Source: Acinetobacter sp. XS-4 (lineage in GTDB: Bacteria; Pseudomonadota; Gammaproteobacteria; Pseudomonadales; Moraxellaceae). From it: a stretch of DNA of 64,000 bases. Shown here piece after piece: positions 59,642 through 64,000 of this stretch (its first letter is position 1; each line of letters starts with the position of its first letter). The notes under the pieces are model-generated. The model ran no database searches. It saw nothing but the letters and a program-made list of their open reading frames with translations, and had not been told where the DNA came from. The stretch spans positions 2,232,001 to 2,296,000 of the forward strand of contig NZ_CP094657.1 of assembly GCF_023920705.1 (NCBI RefSeq). Direction: 5' to 3'. A program made the translations under genes and the position numbers.

Positions 59642-61657
59642 TTATTTAACCCGTTGTCCGGTAATCTCATTAAAGAACGCTTTGTTATCAGGTTCACGGC
59701 CAAGAAAATCTTTAACCAATTGAGCAGCTGGTTTTTGGCTACCTTGCGATAAAATCGTTTGACGGTAACGCTGCCCAACTTGTGGGTTATTAAGGTTGTT
59801 ACCATAAGCCGAAAGCATGTCTAAAGCTAAAACCTCAGACCACATATAACCGTAATAACCTGCTTGATAACCGCCCATCAAATGTCCAAACTGCCCAGGA
59901 AACTCTGTTGTTGGTACATAACCTAAAGCTGTAGCAGCTTCCATTTTTTGCCAATTTTCTAAAGGTTTTACTTTTAAAGCATCCGCAGTATGCAATGACA
60001 TATCGTACTGTGCATAAAGAGTTTGACGCGCATAACGCAAGCCACGTCCATAGTTATGTACTGCTTTTAAACGGGCAATTAGTTCGTCATCAACACGTGG
60101 ACATGCTGGATCACAATAATCAGCTACTTTAGATAAAGTCTCTTTACGGCGTGCCCACTCTTCATACATTTGAGATGGTGCTTCTACAAAATCACGCTCT
60201 ACGGATGTTCCTGACTGACTGGCATAACGTGTATTTGATAAAATGCCATGTAAAGCATGACCAAATTCATGAACAAAAGTTTCTAGCTCATCGCTATTTA
60301 ACCCTTTCCGGTTAAAGTTAGTGACCAATGCTGAAATAGGTAAGCGGTTGGTTAACGTACTTCCACCGTATACTCCCCAAACGGCAGCATGGCCATATTT
60401 CCCTTCACGAGGGAATTTATCCATATATAAGCCACCCAAAAGTTTTCCTGTCTTCTTATCAACTACATCGTAATATTCAACTTCATCCTGCCATGCTTTA
60501 ACTTTGACAGGTTTAAAATCAATCCCGTAAAGGTCAGATGAAATAGCAAACAACCACTTTTGAGCAGCTAAAGTTGGGAAATAATCACGAAGTTTTTCCT
60601 GATCAATTTGATATCTATTCTTACGAAGTTTTTCGCTCCAGTAAGCTTCACTCCAACGCGTGATCTCGGTTTTTTCTAATGGTGTTTTTAGTGTTTGTGC
60701 TTTAAATGCACGCAGTTCTTCTACTTCTTTACGTTCAAGAGGCGCTACTGTTTTTTGTACTTCTGCTAAAAATTGATTTACAGCCTCAGGCGTTTTAGCC
60801 ATACGATCTTTTAAAACCCAATCTGCATAACTTGGTTTTCCAAATAACTGCGCAAGTTCATAACGCAAATCAATTGCTTGTTTGAGTAGTTTTAAATTTT
60901 GCTCAGTACCACGTCGAGTAAAGGCAATTTGATATCTTTTTCGGGCATCATCATTATCTGCCAACTCCATAAAAGGACGATATTCAGGATATTCAAAACC
61001 TAATACATAGTTGCCTTTAGCATTTTTCTTTAATGCTGAAATATAACTTTGAGGCAGGCCCTTCATCTCTTCAGGAGTAAACTCAAGTTTCTCGGGATTA
61101 TCGCGGACATTACGCGCATATTCTTGCTCAAGTTTAGTCAGCTCATCCAGAATAGCCTTCATTCGTGCACGTTTTACCGGTTCAAGTTGCACGCCTGTGT
61201 CTTCAAACTGATCTAGAATATCTTGGCGGTATTTTTGGTCAATTGGGTCTGTTGCTTGTGTATTTTTAATTAGGTTATATAGCTTCGGGTTCTGAAATAT
61301 ATCAGTGTGAAACTGATTAATTTTGATTTCACAGTCTTCTGCTGCCTTACGTAACTTTGCATCTGGGTCTACATTACTATATAGACTTATCGGACCTGAA
61401 AAATCCTCAAAATGTGCAAAAATTTTATCCCATTTTGCCAATATAGGAGCCGCTGCTGCATTATCCTTAACAGGTATTTTTTCAAAAATTGTAATCTGTT
61501 GCTGAATCTTTTTTAAATTAGCATCACACCATGCTGGAAGTTGTTGTGCTTTAAGTAATGGCAAAGTTGGACGTGTTGTTTCTGCTGAAACGGTCTGATT
61601 TATACCTATTGCCAACATACATAAAGTAGTCATTTTTAGTGTTTTATTTTTCATCAT
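59642..61657 (-). CDS. Periplasmic M3-family metallopeptidase (Dcp/OpdA-like)
   Basis: Zinc oligopeptidase of 671 residues. A signal peptide ends after VSA at residue 25, so it acts in the periplasm, unlike OpdA and Dcp in the cytosol. The zinc site is HEFGH at 463-467 with the third ligand Glu492 in DFVEAPSQ. The fold is complete to the C-terminal FLGREPDNKAFF tail. TTGGAG precedes the start. It sits between the binding-protein genes and the permease genes of a peptide importer, a setting that suggests it trims peptides before or after capture. Confidence 0.92.
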   Translation of the reverse strand: MMKNKTLKMTTLCMLAIGINQTVSAETTRPTLPLLKAQQLPAWCDANLKKIQQQITIFEKIPVKDNAAAAPILAKWDKIFAHFEDFSGPISLYSNVDPDAKLRKAAEDCEIKINQFHTDIFQNPKLYNLIKNTQATDPIDQKYRQDILDQFEDTGVQLEPVKRARMKAILDELTKLEQEYARNVRDNPEKLEFTPEEMKGLPQSYISALKKNAKGNYVLGFEYPEYRPFMELADNDDARKRYQIAFTRRGTEQNLKLLKQAIDLRYELAQLFGKPSYADWVLKDRMAKTPEAVNQFLAEVQKTVAPLERKEVEELRAFKAQTLKTPLEKTEITRWSEAYWSEKLRKNRYQIDQEKLRDYFPTLAAQKWLFAISSDLYGIDFKPVKVKAWQDEVEYYDVVDKKTGKLLGGLYMDKFPREGKYGHAAVWGVYGGSTLTNRLPISALVTNFNRKGLNSDELETFVHEFGHALHGILSNTRYASQSGTSVERDFVEAPSQMYEEWARRKETLSKVADYCDPACPRVDDELIARLKAVHNYGRGLRYARQTLYAQYDMSLHTADALKVKPLENWQKMEAATALGYVPTTEFPGQFGHLMGGYQAGYYGYMWSEVLALDMLSAYGNNLNNPQVGQRYRQTILSQGSQKPAAQLVKDFLGREPDNKAFFNEITGQRVK

Positions 61658-61674
61658 GTCTCCAAACTCTTCAT

Positions 61675-63495
61675 TTAATGATTAGATTTAGTATGTGTAT
61701 CAATATCAATGTACATCCACTCAGCATGTAAAATTGGATGCTTCTTATATCCAATGATTTGTGGTTGGGCCAACATATTTCGGTAGCGTGCATAAGACAT
61801 TTGTACAGGCATATAAACTTCTAGCAAGCGTGTCATTTTTCGATAAAGTGCATCTCTTTCAGAACCTGCTTGCATTTTTTGCGTCTGACGATACAACTGG
61901 TCAAACTCTGGAATCGAACCACAAGACCAGTTCGTCATATGTGTATTTGGACCATAAAAATTCTGCATGAAATTATCACCATCTGGATAATCTGCTATCC
62001 ATGCTGAAGCCCCGAACATACCTTCACACTGTTTTTGCGCTCGAATGAGGTCTGCAAAAAGCATTGGTTTAAAGACCATGCGAATATTTAAACTATCAAA
62101 GTTCTTTTTCCAAAGTTCAGCACTTTGCTGCCCGATACTGTCACTGCGCGCCATATACTCAATAACGAGAGGTTTTCCGTCTGGTTGCGTACGCCAACCT
62201 GAGGCATCTTTTTTATAGTGATATCGATCTAATAGTAAATTAGCTGCTTTCACCGAATATGGAGTACTCGTTCTATACTGAGGTTCATATCCCACTACTC
62301 CAGGTGGAACTGGAAAATGTAAACGCTGAGCATCATCATTTCTGACTAATTTAATTTCTTGATCTAATGAGCGAGACATTGCAATTGCACGGCGTAATGC
62401 AATTTTTTCTTTACTCATTCCACCAACAACTGGGTTTTTAAGATTCCAATAAATATAGCTAATTTCAGGGTCAACAATACGTGATAGTTGCACACCTTCT
62501 TTGGCAAGCTCAGGTCTTAATTTACCGTCTTTAATCGCCTTCGCAACCAATTGCCCTTCTAGCTGAAATATATCAATTTCACCTCGCTGAAATGCCAGCC
62601 ATCGCGATTGGTTTTCTTCCATAACCTGAATATCAATAGTGCCTATTTGCGGCATTTTTTTACCTTTAAGGCGTTTTACGATTGCCTGATCTTCAGGGCT
62701 ACTGGCAGTAAAATTCCAAGTAAAACCACGAAAATCAGGATTCGCTTTTAAAACAATGCGTGAAGCAGGTACCCACTTACTCAGTACATAAGGCCCTGTT
62801 CCCACAGGATGGCCCATTACATAACCTGCTTTATCTTTATATTTTTCGATGACTTCACGCGCCACAGCTCCTGTCGGGTCATGCGCAAGTAACAAAGGAA
62901 AGTTATAGTCAGGCTGAACTAAACGAATAACTAAGGTATATCTATCTGGTGTTTGTAAACCACTTACGTTTTGGTCATAGTTAAATTTTCCGGTTTTATT
63001 AGCTGCTTTTATTAATGTATCCATACCTTCAATTTTGTTCTCTAACAACCAGCTATTTGGAGAACGTAAATTCGGGTCCAATAACCGCTTAAAAGAGTAC
63101 GCATAATCGTTGGCTGTTAATTCTCTCGGCTTCCCTTTAAAGACTGGATCTGGCGTAAAGTAAATACCCTTTTTTATATGAATGGTATAAGTCAGGCCAT
63201 CCTTACTAACTTCTGGTAGGGCTGTTGCTATCTGCGGAATGAGTTTTGCAGGCCTTGCTAAATAGTCATAGGTATACAAAGTTTCAAATATCGAAGTGGT
63301 TACATGAGCCGAATATAAATCATGGATATAAGCTGGGTCGAAGCCAGTTTCAGCTGTCGGGAATACATAACGTAAAACTTTATTCGGATCGGCTGGACTT
63401 TTTGCAAATATAGTCGTAGATCCAGTTAATGCCATACTGGCAAATAACAAACCGACACTACAATGCTTGAGCTGTTTTATTAAATTTTCAGTCAT
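61675..63495 (-). CDS. Peptide ABC transporter substrate-binding protein
   Basis: Periplasmic binding protein (SBP_bac_5) of 606 residues. A signal peptide of about 31 residues ends IFA before KSP. The LPEVSKDGLTYTIHIKKGIYFTPDP block, the VGTGPYVLSKW block and a C-terminal domain with WIADYPDGDNF are typical of oligopeptide binders. It is the second of two tandem paralogues; the C-terminal 140 residues match the upstream gene's end closely. It is 17 bases before the peptidase gene. Confidence 0.92.
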   Translation of the reverse strand: MTENLIKQLKHCSVGLLFASMALTGSTTIFAKSPADPNKVLRYVFPTAETGFDPAYIHDLYSAHVTTSIFETLYTYDYLARPAKLIPQIATALPEVSKDGLTYTIHIKKGIYFTPDPVFKGKPRELTANDYAYSFKRLLDPNLRSPNSWLLENKIEGMDTLIKAANKTGKFNYDQNVSGLQTPDRYTLVIRLVQPDYNFPLLLAHDPTGAVAREVIEKYKDKAGYVMGHPVGTGPYVLSKWVPASRIVLKANPDFRGFTWNFTASSPEDQAIVKRLKGKKMPQIGTIDIQVMEENQSRWLAFQRGEIDIFQLEGQLVAKAIKDGKLRPELAKEGVQLSRIVDPEISYIYWNLKNPVVGGMSKEKIALRRAIAMSRSLDQEIKLVRNDDAQRLHFPVPPGVVGYEPQYRTSTPYSVKAANLLLDRYHYKKDASGWRTQPDGKPLVIEYMARSDSIGQQSAELWKKNFDSLNIRMVFKPMLFADLIRAQKQCEGMFGASAWIADYPDGDNFMQNFYGPNTHMTNWSCGSIPEFDQLYRQTQKMQAGSERDALYRKMTRLLEVYMPVQMSYARYRNMLAQPQIIGYKKHPILHAEWMYIDIDTHTKSNH

Positions 63496-63513
63496 ATTTA
63501 TCTTTATCTAAAA

Positions 63514-64000
63514 TTATTTTTTAACAGGGGTAATATCAAGATATTGCCAGTTTGTATTCATCATTGGGTGGGGTTTAAAACCCTGAACTTGTGGTTGTAT
63601 CAACCAGTTACGAATTCGTGTTATATGAATAATCCATGGATTATCAGCTTCAATCTGGCGATTAAGCTTTTCATAATATGGTAAACGTTGTTCTGGTGGT
63701 AAATGAATGGCCTGACTATAAAGAGCATCATATGTTTTAGACTGATAACAAGCATGGTTCCCCTGTCCCGCATTTGGGCCATAAAGTAATTGAGCAAAAT
63801 TATCTCCTTCAGGATAATCCGCAATCCATGCGCCGCTCCAGATCATATATTTACATTGCGTTGCAGCTTTTAAGTTATCTGCAAAATTACTTACTTTAAA
63901 ATCAACACGAATACCAATTGCATCCAGATTTTTTTTCCAGAGTTCTGAATGAATAACCGAAGCTGAGCTATTTTCTGTATTAATTTTTAAAACCAAAGGG
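63514..64000 (-). CDS. Peptide ABC transporter substrate-binding protein, 5' end outside the window
   Basis: C-terminal part (at least 160 residues) of a second SBP_bac_5 protein; the reading frame is open to the window edge, so the first M seen is internal. It shares ELWKKN, QCKYM/QCEGM, WIADYPEGDNF and a similar C-terminal TNWQYLDI with the next gene, showing recent or selected duplication. Two binding proteins for one permease usually widen the range of peptides taken up. Confidence 0.9.
   Translation of the reverse strand, partial: PLVLKINTENSSASVIHSELWKKNLDAIGIRVDFKVSNFADNLKAATQCKYMIWSGAWIADYPEGDNFAQLLYGPNAGQGNHACYQSKTYDALYSQAIHLPPEQRLPYYEKLNRQIEADNPWIIHITRIRNWLIQPQVQGFKPHPMMNTNWQYLDITPVKK

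Noticed and set aside
1..64000. CRISPR arrays, insertion sequences, integrases, defence systems
   Set aside because: No spaced direct repeats, transposase or integrase signatures, or defence-family motifs were found on either strand.

Overview
The window is a stretch of AT-rich chromosomal DNA from a gamma-proteobacterium, almost certainly Acinetobacter (A. baumannii group). The evidence is the fused mannitol-1-phosphate phosphatase/dehydrogenase MtlD, the divergent alkM/alkR alkane hydroxylase pair, an lpxB outside any lpx cluster, and an iscRSUA-hscBA-fdx operon without iscX. It holds about 56 protein genes. I see no rRNA, tRNA, insertion sequence, prophage or CRISPR array, and it reads as core genome with a few accessory metal and nutrient-uptake loci.

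Layout. 1-6.7 kb: a DUF2797 protein, a YbhGFSR-like ABC-2 exporter operon and its divergent TetR regulator, with phased AATTTAAATT palindromes between them. 6.7-12.5 kb: lpxB, then a Fur-box-controlled siderophore receptor followed by a DUF3649-PepSY-DUF3325 inner-membrane cassette. 12.6-17.5 kb: a TauE/SafE permease, a DAHP synthase, and a His-rich DUF2946 protein with a second TonB-dependent receptor. 17.5-22.9 kb: cobalamin nucleotide-loop genes cobS, cobC, cobT and cobU, with a LigT-like phosphoesterase heading the operon and a histidine acid phosphatase lipoprotein between cobC and cobS. 23-26.7 kb: mtlD, a 640-bp region with a strong orphan Fur promoter, a YbaK deacylase and a small unknown gene. 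27-33.5 kb: an AarF/UbiB kinase, two acyl-CoA dehydrogenases, alkM and alkR, which suit alkane and fatty-acid use. 33.6-37.3 kb: PpiD, HU, a phasin and an SCP2/UbiJ-like membrane protein. 37.4-42.8 kb: the Isc Fe-S assembly operon behind an IscR type-1 box. 42.9-48.5 kb: a class III cyclase, a HIT protein and Mfd. 48.6-55.7 kb: a DyP peroxidase, a tandem-thioredoxin-fold GST-like protein, RraA, a Rossmann oxidoreductase, ribosomal protein S20, a histidine phosphatase, CysQ and a YedK/HMCES-type protein. 55.8-64 kb: a peptide ABC importer operon carrying two tandem binding proteins and a periplasmic M3 peptidase.

How the parts fit. Iron recurs: a Fur-controlled receptor with a putative ferric-siderophore reductase, Fe-S assembly, and an orphan Fur promoter. 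Corrinoid salvage (cobUTCS) lies beside a receptor of unknown substrate. The most unusual item is that orphan promoter near 25.6 kb: a near-consensus Fur box over a good -35/-10 pair on the minus strand that leads into no intact gene, only a signal-peptide-like start that hits a stop after 22 codons, followed by strong inverted repeats. It may drive a Fur-repressed small RNA or be the remains of a decayed iron-regulated gene.
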